Part shown: positions 50,480 through 59,504 of the stretch, in pieces | How positions within the stretch are numbered: the stretch's first letter is position 1 | How the letters are laid out: every line of letters starts with the position of its first letter | Assembly (NCBI RefSeq): GCF_029953285.1 | Contig: NZ_JASAOI010000002.1 | Location: forward strand, 372,001 to 436,000 | Length of the DNA: 64,000 nt | Reading direction: 5' to 3' | Origin: Yinghuangia seranimata | GTDB taxonomy: Bacteria; Actinomycetota; Actinomycetes; Streptomycetales; Streptomycetaceae | Translations under genes and position numbers: made by a program | Notes under the pieces: generated by a model | What the model was told of the DNA's origin: nothing | What the model saw: the letters and a program-made list of their open reading frames with translations, nothing else | Databases searched by the model: none

Positions 50480-50650
50480 ATGAACGGTGTCACCCCGAGC
50501 ACACCCACCCGTGGGATGGTCATCTGCTCCGGGATCTACCTCGCTGTGGCCGCCCTCTACACCGCCCTGTACGACGCCGTGGCCTGGGTATGGTTCGGCT
50601 GGTCCGTGATGGCCATCATCACCGCTGTCCTGGTTGCGACGGAGCGTTGA
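50480..50650 (+). CDS. 56-residue membrane protein
   Basis: From ATG 50480 to TGA 50648: MNGVTPSTPTRGMVICSG, then hydrophobic segments at about residues 13-30 (VICSGIYLAVAALYTAL) and 36-52 (WVWFGWSVMAIITAVLV), so two membrane helices. GGGAGG lies 6-7 nt before the ATG, the normal distance. Codon third positions are GC-biased as in real genes here. Family unknown. It is easily missed because of its length. Confidence 0.65.
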   Translation: MNGVTPSTPTRGMVICSGIYLAVAALYTALYDAVAWVWFGWSVMAIITAVLVATER

Positions 50651-50893
50651 CCGGCCTGTGCGGCACGGCGTGGGAGCCGCCCGCGGCGTAGTGCGCGGCC
50701 GAGGGCGCCTTCGACGGCCGCATCCGCCCGACCAGGGAGTAGCCGGTCACGGCCCACTGCGGCGTGGCCACCGATGTGCCGGTGTCCACGCTGATCGCGG
50801 GGAGCAGGATGCTGACCGCGGAGGTGTTCGCGTTCTATCCGACGGCCCAAGCGGGCGACGTGCGATGGGCGAACCGCCTCGTGAACCGCCGTC
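50651..50893. other. Short gap with no clear gene
   Basis: One minus-strand frame reads SVDTGTSVATPQWAVTGYSLVGR and could be a fragment of a lost gene, but no start, stop arrangement or family supports it. Confidence 0.35.
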
Positions 50894-51385
50894 TCAGAGC
50901 ACCAGCAGGTCGAACAGCCGGTCCAGCTCGGCCGCCGGATTGGCGGTCAGCCCGCCGTGCACCGGCCCGGGCTGCACCACCGCGCTGCGCGGCGCCGTCA
51001 GCCACCGGAACCTGCGCCCCAGCGGCTCCGACGCCGCCGGCCCGCCGCCCGGCGCGCCCGCACACACCAGCTCCCACGCCGCCAGCGCGGCCCGGGTCTG
51101 CACCGAATCCGCCGTCCGGTCCAGCGCGCACAGACGCGGCACGTCGAGGAACGTGCGCGCGCCCAGGAAGTCGAACGCCTGGCTGTACAGCACCACGCCG
51201 GCGTTGATGCACTCGCCGCGGTCCACCCGGGGGATCACCCGGATGATCGCGTACTCGAAGAACTCCCGCCGCCGCACGGGCGGTTCCGCCAGGAGCGGCT
51301 CCGCGGCCGCGACCTCGGTCGGGATGTCGGCAGGGGACGCGGCACCGGACGGAGCCGCACGCAGGGGCGTACCGGAGGTGCTCAT
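50894..51385 (-). CDS. DUF3037 protein, partner of the HipA-like kinase
   Basis: This 163-residue protein has the DUF3037 signature FEYAIIRVIPRVDRGECINAG, then GVVLYSQAFDFLGAR. The start ATG at 51385 overlaps the stop of the upstream HipA-like gene by 4 bp (ATGA), so the two are coupled. This pair recurs in many bacteria; DUF3037 is therefore thought to work with the kinase, but its molecular role is not established. The N-terminal 35 residues are poorly conserved. Confidence 0.85.
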   Translation of the reverse strand: MSTSGTPLRAAPSGAASPADIPTEVAAAEPLLAEPPVRRREFFEYAIIRVIPRVDRGECINAGVVLYSQAFDFLGARTFLDVPRLCALDRTADSVQTRAALAAWELVCAGAPGGGPAASEPLGRRFRWLTAPRSAVVQPGPVHGGLTANPAAELDRLFDLLVL

Positions 51386-52161
51386 GCCGCGTCCACCGCC
51401 GGAAGCCACGCCTGCCGGTTCGCGAGCCGGTCCAGCAGATGCGTCGCGTACGCCTCGCGCAGCGCGTCCGCCGAATCCAGCCCCAACGCCACCTCGGCCT
51501 CGCTCGGCACCAGCCAGTCGTCCGGCACCAGAGCCGTCACCTCACCCAGCAACTGGGACGTCACCAAGGGCGCCAGCGCCTTGTCCGCCTCCTCCATGTG
51601 CCCGGCCGCCGTCGGCGCCAGCACATGGTCGGACGCGTCGTACGGCCGCACCGCCGCCGCCTTCGCCGCCTGCCACGCGTGGTGGAACCACAGCGCCGCG
51701 CCGTGGTCGATCAGCCACAGGCGGTCGTGCCACACGAGCAGGTTCGGATTGCGCCACGTCCGGTCGACGTTGCTCGTGAACGCGTCCAGCCACAGCACCC
51801 GCGCGGCCGTCTCCCCGTCCGGCTGCCACGCCACCGGGTCGAACCCGACCGACCCCGGAAGGAAGTCCATCCCGAGGTTCAGCCCGCCGGACGCGTGCAG
51901 CAGGTCCTGCACCTCCTCGTCCGGCTCGCTCCGCCCGATCACCGGGTCCAACTCCACCCGCACCAGATCCGGCACCCGCAGCCCCAGCCGCCGCGCCAAC
52001 TCGCCGACGATCACCTCGGCGACCAGCACCTTCGGCCCCTGACCCGCGCCGCGGAACTTCACGACGTAGGTCCCCAGATCGTCCGCCTCGACGATCCCGG
52101 GCAACGAACCGCCCTCGCGCAGAGGGGTCACATAGCGAATGGCGTGGACAAGCGAAAGCAC
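51382..52161 (-). CDS. HipA-like kinase
   Basis: This 259-residue protein is shorter than HipA (about 440) but shows the kinase core: ATP-binding region GTYVVKFRGAGQGPKVLVAE, catalytic-loop-like WLDAFTSNVDRTWRNPN and the metal-binding segment LWLIDHGAAL. It lacks the N-terminal HipA subdomain and has no HipB antitoxin nearby. Its coupled partner is DUF3037. The GTG start at 52161 follows AGGGTGA. It may phosphorylate a protein or tRNA-synthetase-type target like HipA, but this is inference. Confidence 0.83.
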   Translation of the reverse strand: MLSLVHAIRYVTPLREGGSLPGIVEADDLGTYVVKFRGAGQGPKVLVAEVIVGELARRLGLRVPDLVRVELDPVIGRSEPDEEVQDLLHASGGLNLGMDFLPGSVGFDPVAWQPDGETAARVLWLDAFTSNVDRTWRNPNLLVWHDRLWLIDHGAALWFHHAWQAAKAAAVRPYDASDHVLAPTAAGHMEEADKALAPLVTSQLLGEVTALVPDDWLVPSEAEVALGLDSADALREAYATHLLDRLANRQAWLPAVDAA

Positions 52162-52380
52162 AAGATCACCCTACCGGGCCTCCGGACCCTCCCCGCGGAA
52201 CCGCCCCGCATGCCGGTGACCAACCCCGCACCCGTGACCGTGCTGGGGCGGGGGGTGCGTGTCGGCGACCGCAACCGGCGACGGGCGCGTTCGAGTACGC
52301 GGACGCCGAGCCGTCCGCTAGGTGAAGCCCGGCTGATATCCGGTGTCGCGTTCGTTGTGGCCTGCGGCATTCTCGGGGGC

Positions 52381-53196
52381 ATGACCGCCACAGCCGTCCC
52401 GCGCTCCGACCGTGTCCTCGTTCTCGCGCCGCGCAGCACCGAGACCGATCGGCAGCTTGCGACCGCCGCGTACCGGCGGGGGATGCGTGTCGAGCGGCTC
52501 ACCGGGTGGACGGCTCCCGCCGAGCTCCACGGGCTTGCGGCGCACGTCTATGCCGGGCCGCTGTTCGCCGACGCCGTGGCCGCCGACCTCGAGGTCGGGT
52601 TTCTGGAGGCGCCGCCGGGCTGGCTGGCCGAGCTGCCGTACGAGTTCGTCGGGCGGCGCGTCGAGGCGAGCACGCTCGCGCACGCCTGGACGCTGCGTCG
52701 TCCCGTCTTCGTGAAGCCGCCCAACGACAAGTCGTTCGCGGCGAAGGTGTACCGCGACGGGACCCAGCTGCCCGGCCCCGACGCCGCCGACCCGGACACG
52801 GAGGTGCTGATCTCCGAAGCGGTCACGTTCAGCTGCGAGTTCCGGCTGTTCGTGGTGGACGGCGAGATCCGGGCCGCGTCGCGGTACGCGGTCGCGGGGG
52901 ACCTGGCCGTGGCACCCGTCGAGGAGTGCGCCGAGGGGGCGGACGCGCTCGCGTTCGGCGCCGAGGTCGTCGCCGCCGAGGCCGGCAACCTGCCCAGTGC
53001 GATCGTCGTCGACGTCGGCCTCGTCGAGGGCTTCGGCTGGGCGGTCGTCGAGGCCAACGCCGCCTGGGCTTCCGGTGGTTACGCGTGTGACCCGGACGGG
53101 GTCCTCGAGGTCGTGCTGCGCGCCGGAGGGCCCGTGGCGGAGGTGGCCGGGAGGGACCGGAGGTTCGTGCGTCCCGCGCCGTCCGTTGTGCGGTGA
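52381..53196 (+). CDS. ATP-grasp domain protein (DUF4343-like)
   Basis: This 271-residue protein has ATP-grasp features in its second half: RPVFVKPPNDKSFAAKVY (ATP-binding lysine), SEAVTFSCEFRLFVVDGEI and the C-terminal metal site AVVEANAAWASGGYACD. The Asn and Glu in VEANAAW fit the metal ligands. It would join a carboxylate to an amine; substrates are unknown. ATG at 52381 is preferred. It is unrelated in detail to the ATP-grasp protein at 20817 and is not in an operon. Confidence 0.78.
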   Translation: MTATAVPRSDRVLVLAPRSTETDRQLATAAYRRGMRVERLTGWTAPAELHGLAAHVYAGPLFADAVAADLEVGFLEAPPGWLAELPYEFVGRRVEASTLAHAWTLRRPVFVKPPNDKSFAAKVYRDGTQLPGPDAADPDTEVLISEAVTFSCEFRLFVVDGEIRAASRYAVAGDLAVAPVEECAEGADALAFGAEVVAAEAGNLPSAIVVDVGLVEGFGWAVVEANAAWASGGYACDPDGVLEVVLRAGGPVAEVAGRDRRFVRPAPSVVR

Positions 53197-53396
53197 GGCG
53201 CTGAATCGCGTCACTCGGAGTGAACTCGCAAGCCCGGTGGCGCGGTTCGGTGTGCGCTCGCTAAGGCGCAGGTGGGCGGCGTTGACACGTGTTGAATCCA
53301 GCGGGTCAATTCATTGACTTTCGAACGGCCTTGCCGTTGCCAAGTCTTTCCCTTCGTTACATCGAGATGTCGGCGCCGTGTCGCTACCTTGCGCCC

Positions 53397-54296
53397 GTGA
53401 CCCTCACCCAGCTGCGCTACCTCATCGCGATCGCCGAACACGGCGGGGTGTCCGCCGCGGCGGAGGCGCTGTTCACGACGCAGCCCGCGCTCACGCGCGC
53501 GGTACAGGCGTTGGAGCGTGAGCTGAAGGTCGCGCTGGTCACCCGGGGACCCGGCAGGACGAGGCTGACGCGGGAGGGCGACCGGGTCGTGCTGCTCGCG
53601 CACACGGTGCTGGCGGGCGTGGACGCGATCGCCGGGTGCCTCACCCCGCCGCCGCCCGCGACCGCGCCCGTCGAGCCGGTACGCCTGGGCACCACCCCCG
53701 CGCTCGCCATCCAGATGATCAGCGGCCTCGCGCCGCGCTTCGCCCGCCACCTGCCCGGCATCTCCGTCGACGTCACCCGTTACCTGGGGCGCGACGACAT
53801 CTTCGAGGCGCTGCGCGCGGGCCAGATCGACGTCGGCCTGACCGACACGCCCGCGCCGCCCGACCTTGAGATGGACCTGCTGCGGACGTACGAGGTCGTG
53901 CTCGTCTCCCCACTCGGCGTCGACCTTCCGGACCCCGTGCCGTGGGCGGCCACCGACGGCCTGCCCATGATCCTGCCGTCGCGCGGCAGCACCCGTCGCG
54001 CCGACTTCGACGAGTTCTTCGCGACGGCCGGGGCCCGCCCGCACATCGTCCTGGAGACCGACGAACGCGGCGCGTGGCTGACGGCGGTGGCGGGCGGCGT
54101 CGGGTCGATGCTCTGGTACCGCGACCTGGTCGGCTCGTTCAGCAGCGTGGTCACGGCCCGCTCCTTCGACCCGCCGATCAACCGGACGATCGGGCTCGCG
54201 TCGACGCGCAAGGCCAAGCGCTCCGAGGTCCGCGCCTTCTACCGCTTCGCGCGGCGCGCGAGCACCGTTGCGAAGGAACTCCCGGGCACGCCCTGA
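53397..54296 (+). CDS. LysR-family regulator
   Basis: This 299-residue regulator has the N-terminal winged HTH (LTQLRYLIAIAEHGGVSAAAEALFTTQPALTR in outline) and a periplasmic-binding-protein-like effector domain (about residues 95-295). The GTG at 53397 is preferred; TACCTT ends 6 nt before it, so the mRNA may be leaderless. Upstream are two dyads, TGACACGTGTTGA (53283) and GTCAATTCATTGAC (53305-53318), which may be its own binding sites. There is no divergent target gene. Confidence 0.9.
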   Translation: MTLTQLRYLIAIAEHGGVSAAAEALFTTQPALTRAVQALERELKVALVTRGPGRTRLTREGDRVVLLAHTVLAGVDAIAGCLTPPPPATAPVEPVRLGTTPALAIQMISGLAPRFARHLPGISVDVTRYLGRDDIFEALRAGQIDVGLTDTPAPPDLEMDLLRTYEVVLVSPLGVDLPDPVPWAATDGLPMILPSRGSTRRADFDEFFATAGARPHIVLETDERGAWLTAVAGGVGSMLWYRDLVGSFSSVVTARSFDPPINRTIGLASTRKAKRSEVRAFYRFARRASTVAKELPGTP

Positions 54297-54297
54297 C

Positions 54298-54870
54298 TTA
54301 CGGTCGGCTGCCCCACAGGAACACGTAGTCGCCGTTGCGGGTCAGGGAGAAGACCTTCTTCGCGTCGCTGAAGCGCATGTTGACGCAGCCGTGCGAGCCC
54401 GGAGGGTCGGTGATCGCGCCCGCGTAGGCGTGCAGGGCCTGACCGCGGTCGAAGTACTGGGTGTACGGCATCGACACGTTGTACAGGCTCGAGTACTCGT
54501 GGGCCTTCTTGGCGTAGATGCGCTTCAGGCCGGTGCGGGTCGGAAAGGCCTTGCGGCCGCTACGGATCGGGACGGGGCCGAAGGTGCGGTTGCCGTCCTT
54601 GTCCTGCGTCCACAGGGTCTGCTGGGTCAGGTCCACGCACACGATGCGGACGTAGCCGAGCGGGCACGGCGACGCCTCCGCCGGGGTCGCGGCGTCCGCG
54701 GCCGGGGCGAGGGCGGCGACGAGGGCGCCGGCGAGCGACACGGAGACCAGGCCGTGGCGCGATGGCCGCACACCGCGGTTGCCGTTACCGTCGCCGGACC
54801 CGGCCCCGGTGGCGGCGGTGAGTACGCGCCGCACGGAACGGTGGACGACGGTACGCATGGCCGATCGCAT
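54298..54870 (-). CDS. L,D-transpeptidase (YkuD domain)
   Basis: This 190-residue exported enzyme has a basic start, a hydrophobic export segment (about residues 40-60, ending ADAATPAEA) and a YkuD domain with catalytic signature HAYAGAITDPPGSHGCVNM (Cys162, His in SHG). It makes 3-3 cross-links in peptidoglycan or attaches proteins to it. GGAGAG lies 10 nt before the ATG at 54870. It is convergent with LysR, with one base between the stops. Two Cys after the signal (SPCPLGY, RIVCVD) may form a bridge. Confidence 0.87.
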   Translation of the reverse strand: MRSAMRTVVHRSVRRVLTAATGAGSGDGNGNRGVRPSRHGLVSVSLAGALVAALAPAADAATPAEASPCPLGYVRIVCVDLTQQTLWTQDKDGNRTFGPVPIRSGRKAFPTRTGLKRIYAKKAHEYSSLYNVSMPYTQYFDRGQALHAYAGAITDPPGSHGCVNMRFSDAKKVFSLTRNGDYVFLWGSRP

Positions 54871-55127
54871 GTCGGTCTCTCCAGCTCGCTCGGGCCGCGC
54901 CTTCCCAGGCGGGCGACGGCGTCCAGCATCCCGGGCGCGGCCTGCGTCGCGCATCTTCGCGTTCACCCTTGAGGAGTACGGGATTTCGGCTGTTCGACGG
55001 GGGAGGAGAGGAAGGCCAAGGTCACGCGCGGGGCCTACCGCGGTCGCACGAACCCGATACTTTCGTCGGTGGTGCCGTCGACCTCCGGCGCTATCGGCGG
55101 GTGGTGCGCGGGCGAAACGATCGACGC

Positions 55128-55337
55128 ATGAAAAAGCTCCTCGAAACCGTCGGCTTCGTGCTCGCCGCGCTAGGCGGCGCCGGCGTCGTCCAGCATTACT
55201 TCGGCTGGTTCCGGCTGTGGGCGGTGACCCGTCATCTCACGTTCCTGGACGGGTACTTGCTGTGGACGAACATCGGCCTGCTGCTGATAGGGGCCACGCT
55301 CATGTTCGCCTCGGACTCCATACACGAGCCCCACTAG
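55128..55337 (+). CDS. Small membrane protein
   Basis: This 69-residue protein from ATG 55128 has two hydrophobic helices (about residues 8-26 and 41-62) and a charged C-terminus. No family is recognised. The start is chosen because MKKLLETVGF is a natural membrane-protein start; the longer frame upstream is not conserved-looking. The DUF7660-like gene starts 9 bp after its stop, so they are likely co-transcribed. Confidence 0.65.
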   Translation: MKKLLETVGFVLAALGGAGVVQHYFGWFRLWAVTRHLTFLDGYLLWTNIGLLLIGATLMFASDSIHEPH

Positions 55338-55346
55338 CGTGGGGCC

Positions 55347-55598
55347 ATGCCGATATCCCCGGGTGACAACATCGCCAGCCGTACCGAACTGGCCGCCTTC
55401 GTCCGCGCCCTACGCGAGGACTACCTCACGCGCGGCCACGAGTGGGAAAACGACAACCTCGACGACTACCTGGAATCGCTCGCGGCGTGGATCGACGCCG
55501 CCGACGGCTGGCACCGCAACGCCGGGAAGGAGGCGCCAGCCGGCGGTGACTGGACGTTCATGGCACGGGCGCTCCAGGCGGCGACCGTCTACGAGTAG
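55347..55598 (+). CDS. DUF7660-like small acidic protein
   Basis: This 83-residue acidic protein has a helical pattern and the stretch WENDNLDDYLESLAAWIDA, as in the DUF7660 family, whose members are often found beside toxins as possible immunity proteins. No toxin gene is adjacent here. It lies 9 bp after a small membrane-protein gene on the same strand. Confidence 0.7.
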   Translation: MPISPGDNIASRTELAAFVRALREDYLTRGHEWENDNLDDYLESLAAWIDAADGWHRNAGKEAPAGGDWTFMARALQAATVYE

Positions 55599-55710
55599 CC
55601 CGATCCCATCCCGTCACGCCCCGGCCCGAGCCGTCCGGGTCGTGTACTTCACACAGACCCGCGCACGGGGGTCTGCCCCGGCACGGGTCCGGCGTGACAT
55701 GCTCGCGCCC

Positions 55711-58695
55711 ATGCACAATCCGGTCAGCCCCGTCTTCGTCGGCCGCGCCCACGAACTGGACGTTCTCGACGAAGCCCTGCGCGCCGCCGACTCCGGCACG
55801 CCCGCCGTCGTCCTGATGGCCGGCGAGGCCGGCGTCGGCAAGACCCGCCTGCTCGAGGAGTTCCTCGCGCGGGCGGCCGCCGGCGGCGCCGTCGCCACCG
55901 TCGGCGCGTGCGTCGAGCTCGGTGCCGAGGGCCTGCCCTTCGCGCCCATCGCCGGCGCGCTGCGCGGACTCGAGGCCGCCCTCGGCGACGAGCTCGCCGC
56001 CGCCGCGCACGGCCGCGAGGCCGACCTCGCGCGCCTGGCCCCCGGCATGGTGCCCGGCGCGCAGCCCGCCGGCGACACCGACGAGCCCGGCGACCGGGTC
56101 CGCCTGTACGACCTGACCCTGCACCTGCTGGAGACCCTCGGCGCCGAACGCACCCTCGTCGTCGCCATCGAGGACCTGCACTGGGCCGACCCCGCGACCC
56201 GCGGCCTGCTCGCGTACTGGGTCCGCTCGCTGCGCCGCGCCCGCGTCCTGATCCTCGCGACCTACCGCGCCGACGCCGTCGACCGGCGCCACCCGCTGCG
56301 CCCGGTGCTCGCCGAGCTCGACCGGGTGCGCACCGTCCGCCGCGTCGACCTCGAGCGCCTGACCCGCGACCAGGTCGCCGCCCAGCTCGCCGGCATCCTC
56401 GGCGACGAGCCGTCGATCCAGCTCGTCGAACAGGTGTACACGCGCTCGGAAGGCAACGCGTTCTTCGTCGAGGAGCTCGCCGACAGCGTCCGCGACGGCC
56501 GGCTGACCCGGTTGTCGGACTCGCTGCGCGACCTGCTCCTCATCCGCATCGAGCAACTGCCGGAGAAGGCCCAGCGGGTGGTGCGGCTCGCCGCCGTCGG
56601 CGGGGCGAGCGTCCAGCACGACCTCCTCGCCGACGTCGCCAGTGCACACGCCCACCTCGACGGCGACGACCTCGACGAGGCCCTGCGCGCCGCCGTCGGC
56701 GCGTACGTGCTGGCCCCCGCGCGCGACCGCGACGGCTACGCGTTCCGGCACGCCCTGGTCCGCGAGGCCGCGCTCGACGACCTGCTGCCCGGCGAACGCG
56801 TCCGCAGCCACGCCGCCTACGCGCTCGCCCTCGAGTCCGCGCTGGGCTGCAGCCCCGACCGGCCATCCGAGGACGACCTCACCGGAAGCATCGCCATCCA
56901 CTGGTGGCGAGCCGGCAACGCCGAGAAGGCGCTCCCGGCCCTCCTGCGCGCCGCCGACAAGGCCCGCGCCCGCTACGCGTACGGCGAGCAGCTCCACCTC
57001 CTCGACGCCGCCCTCGAGGCCTGGGAGCGGCTGCCCGACCCCGCCGGGCTCTCCGGACGCACGCAGGTCGAGATCCTCGAACAGGGCGCGAGCGCCGCCC
57101 GCTACCTGAACGACGTCGACCGCGGCCTGGCCCTCGTGCGGCAGGCCATCACGCTCGTCGACGCCGAGGCCGACCCGCGGCACGCCGCCCAGCTGTGGCT
57201 CATGCGCGCCCACCTGCTGCGCACCAACGCCCGCGCCTCCGGCCTCCCCGAGCTGCGCAAGGCCGAGGAACTGCTCGCCCGGCTCCCGGAGTCGACCGAG
57301 CACGCCGCCGTCCGCGTGCAGATCGCCCGCACCCTCATGCTCGGCGGCCAGGCCGACGGCGCCGTCGGCGACGCCCGCGAGGCACTCGAGATCGCGCGCC
57401 GCATCGCCGACAAGTCCACCGAGGCCGACGTCGCCAAGATCCTCGCCTGGTTCCTGCTCGGCACCGGCGACATCGAGGAGGCCGAGGCGCTCGGCAAGGC
57501 CGCCATCCGCGCCGGCGAGGAGGCCGTCGAGCGGACCGGCCGCGCCGACGCCCTCAGCAGCTCGCTCGCCAACCACGCCTCGCTCCTGGAAGGCCTCGGC
57601 CGGCACGAGGAGTCCGTCGTGCACGCCCGGCGCGGCCTCGAGGTCGCGAACGCGCACGGGCAGCGCCAGATGTCCGTCTTCACCGCCGGAAACCTGTTCG
57701 AGAGCCTGCTGTCCCTCGGCCGCTGGGACGAGGCCGACAAGGTCGCCGACGAGGCGTTCGCCCTCAGCCCAGGCCTGCGCACCGCCGCGCACCTCGAACG
57801 CCTGCTCGCCGAACTCGCCATGCACCGCGGCGACACCGACGCCGCGGCGCGCCACCTCAACCGGGTCCGCACCGCCGCGAGCGAGATGTACATGGAACCC
57901 CAATTCCGCATCCCGCACCGCATGGTCGACGTCATCGCCGCCCGCCACGCCGGCCGGCTCGCCGACGTCCGCGAACTCGTCAACGCCCAGATCGCCGAAG
58001 GCGTCCTCGCCGGCCACCAGCGCTACGGCTGGCCGCTCGCCTCCGAGGCGGCCCAGGCCGAGGCCGAGGCCGTCGCCGCCGACGGACCCGACGAGACCGC
58101 CCGCGCCCAGGCCGCCGCGATCCGGGCGTTCGCCGCCACGCTGCAGCGGGACTGCGACCTCGACGAGGCGTACGCCGCCACCGTCGCCGTCCACCTCGAC
58201 CACATCGACGGCACCGCCACCCTCGACCAGTGGCGCGCCGCCGACGCCGCCTGGCAGCGCACCGCCAAGCCCCACGACCAGGCCCGCGCCAAACTCGCCC
58301 TCGGAGCCGCCCTCGCCGCCGCCGGCCGCCGCACCGAAGCAGTGGAGGCACTGGCCGCCGCGCACGCCACCGCCGAGGCCCTCGGCGCGGAACCGCTCCG
58401 CGTCGAAACCGAACTCCTCGCCCGCCGCGCCGGCCTGACCCTCACCCCACAGGCCCCCGGCACCACGCCCGCGACCACCGACGGCCTGGGCCCCGCCCTG
58501 ACCCCGCGCGAACGCGAGGTCCTCGCGCGCCTCGCCCAGGGCCACAGCAACCGGCGCATCGCCGAGGACCTGTTCATCAGCGTGAAGACGGCGAGCGTCC
58601 ACGTCTCGAACATCCTCGCCAAGCTCGAGGTCGCCAACCGCGGCGAAGCCGCGGCGGTGGCCCACCGGCTGGGCCTGGTGGAGGAGTCGGCGTAG
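55711..58695 (+). CDS. LAL-type LuxR-family regulator (AAA ATPase plus HTH)
   Basis: This 994-residue regulator has an N-terminal ATPase (Walker A AGEAGVGKTR at about residues 37-46; Walker B VVAIEDLHWAD), a long helical region with TPR-like repeats (about 400-900) and a C-terminal LuxR helix-turn-helix (LTPREREVLARLAQGHSN, then RRIAEDLFISVKTASVHV). LAL regulators bind a small molecule and ATP and switch on secondary-metabolite or catabolic genes. No obvious target operon is next to it. Start: ATG at 55711; an ATG four codons upstream (55699) is equally possible. Confidence 0.92.
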   Translation: MHNPVSPVFVGRAHELDVLDEALRAADSGTPAVVLMAGEAGVGKTRLLEEFLARAAAGGAVATVGACVELGAEGLPFAPIAGALRGLEAALGDELAAAAHGREADLARLAPGMVPGAQPAGDTDEPGDRVRLYDLTLHLLETLGAERTLVVAIEDLHWADPATRGLLAYWVRSLRRARVLILATYRADAVDRRHPLRPVLAELDRVRTVRRVDLERLTRDQVAAQLAGILGDEPSIQLVEQVYTRSEGNAFFVEELADSVRDGRLTRLSDSLRDLLLIRIEQLPEKAQRVVRLAAVGGASVQHDLLADVASAHAHLDGDDLDEALRAAVGAYVLAPARDRDGYAFRHALVREAALDDLLPGERVRSHAAYALALESALGCSPDRPSEDDLTGSIAIHWWRAGNAEKALPALLRAADKARARYAYGEQLHLLDAALEAWERLPDPAGLSGRTQVEILEQGASAARYLNDVDRGLALVRQAITLVDAEADPRHAAQLWLMRAHLLRTNARASGLPELRKAEELLARLPESTEHAAVRVQIARTLMLGGQADGAVGDAREALEIARRIADKSTEADVAKILAWFLLGTGDIEEAEALGKAAIRAGEEAVERTGRADALSSSLANHASLLEGLGRHEESVVHARRGLEVANAHGQRQMSVFTAGNLFESLLSLGRWDEADKVADEAFALSPGLRTAAHLERLLAELAMHRGDTDAAARHLNRVRTAASEMYMEPQFRIPHRMVDVIAARHAGRLADVRELVNAQIAEGVLAGHQRYGWPLASEAAQAEAEAVAADGPDETARAQAAAIRAFAATLQRDCDLDEAYAATVAVHLDHIDGTATLDQWRAADAAWQRTAKPHDQARAKLALGAALAAAGRRTEAVEALAAAHATAEALGAEPLRVETELLARRAGLTLTPQAPGTTPATTDGLGPALTPREREVLARLAQGHSNRRIAEDLFISVKTASVHVSNILAKLEVANRGEAAAVAHRLGLVEESA

Positions 58696-58716
58696 AAGGA
58701 CGCCCCGTGCCGCGTC

Positions 58717-59454
58717 TCAGCGCGGCGTGAGCAGGCAGAACTCGTTGCCCTCGGGGTCGGCGAGGACCGCCCACGGCACGTCGCCCTGGCCGAGGTCGAC
58801 GTCGGTGGCGCCGAGCCCGTGCAGCCGCTCCACCTCCGCCGCGTGGTCGTCGTCGGGGTACGGCGCGAGGTCGAGGTGGACGCGGTTCTTGACCGTCTTC
58901 ACGTCGGGCGTGCGAATGAACTCCAGGTACGGCCCGACGCCCTTGCCGGAGCGCAGCGACGCGTGGCTGTCGGCCACCTCGTGCGGCGTCCAGTCCGTCG
59001 CCTCGTCCCAGAACCGGGCCATGGCGCGCGGGTCCGCGCAGTCGACGACGACGGCGGCGATCGGCCCGGTGTCACGGTAGACGTCGCGGGGCTCCAGGAC
59101 GCAGAACTCGTTGCCCTCCGGGTCGGCGAGGACCGTCCACGGGACATCGCCCTGACCCACGTCGGCGTGCGTCGCGCCGAGCTCCAGCAGACGCGCGACC
59201 AGCTCCGCCTGATGGGCCGCGGAGGTGGTGGCCAGGTCGAGGTGCACGCGGTTCTTCACCGTCTTGCGTTCCGGGACGCGGGCGATGTCGATGCAGACGG
59301 CGACGGGGTCGGGGTAGACGAACCCCTCGGGCTCGAGGTTGGTCACGCCGGGCCCCTCGCTGGACATACTCCAACCGAGTACGTCCGCCCAGAACCGGCC
59401 GAGCGCGGTGTCGTCCAGAGCGTTGATGTTGACTTGGACAAGTCGCGTCGTCAT
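58717..59454 (-). CDS. Two-domain VOC (glyoxalase-like) protein
   Basis: This 245-residue protein consists of two tandem VOC domains (about residues 1-120 and 125-245). Each contains the same block: TVKNRVHLDLA, then DVPWTVLADPEGNEFCVL in the first and DVPWAVLADPEGNEFCLL in the second. The internal duplication gives a complete pseudo-symmetric VOC unit. Members bind metals or hydrophobic drugs; in the absence of a clear full His/Glu metal site the role here is uncertain. Confidence 0.85.
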   Translation of the reverse strand: MTTRLVQVNINALDDTALGRFWADVLGWSMSSEGPGVTNLEPEGFVYPDPVAVCIDIARVPERKTVKNRVHLDLATTSAAHQAELVARLLELGATHADVGQGDVPWTVLADPEGNEFCVLEPRDVYRDTGPIAAVVVDCADPRAMARFWDEATDWTPHEVADSHASLRSGKGVGPYLEFIRTPDVKTVKNRVHLDLAPYPDDDHAAEVERLHGLGATDVDLGQGDVPWAVLADPEGNEFCLLTPR

Positions 59455-59504
59455 GGCGCCGATCCTAAGCCCGCACACCGATGGCAACCGGTCCGAAGAG
59501 GCGC

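Noticed and set aside
55558-58665. A 1035-codon open frame on the minus strand opposite the LAL regulator
   Set aside because: It is the shadow of a long GC-rich gene; its translation is Gly/Ala/Val-rich without domains, while the plus strand has clear ATPase and HTH motifs.
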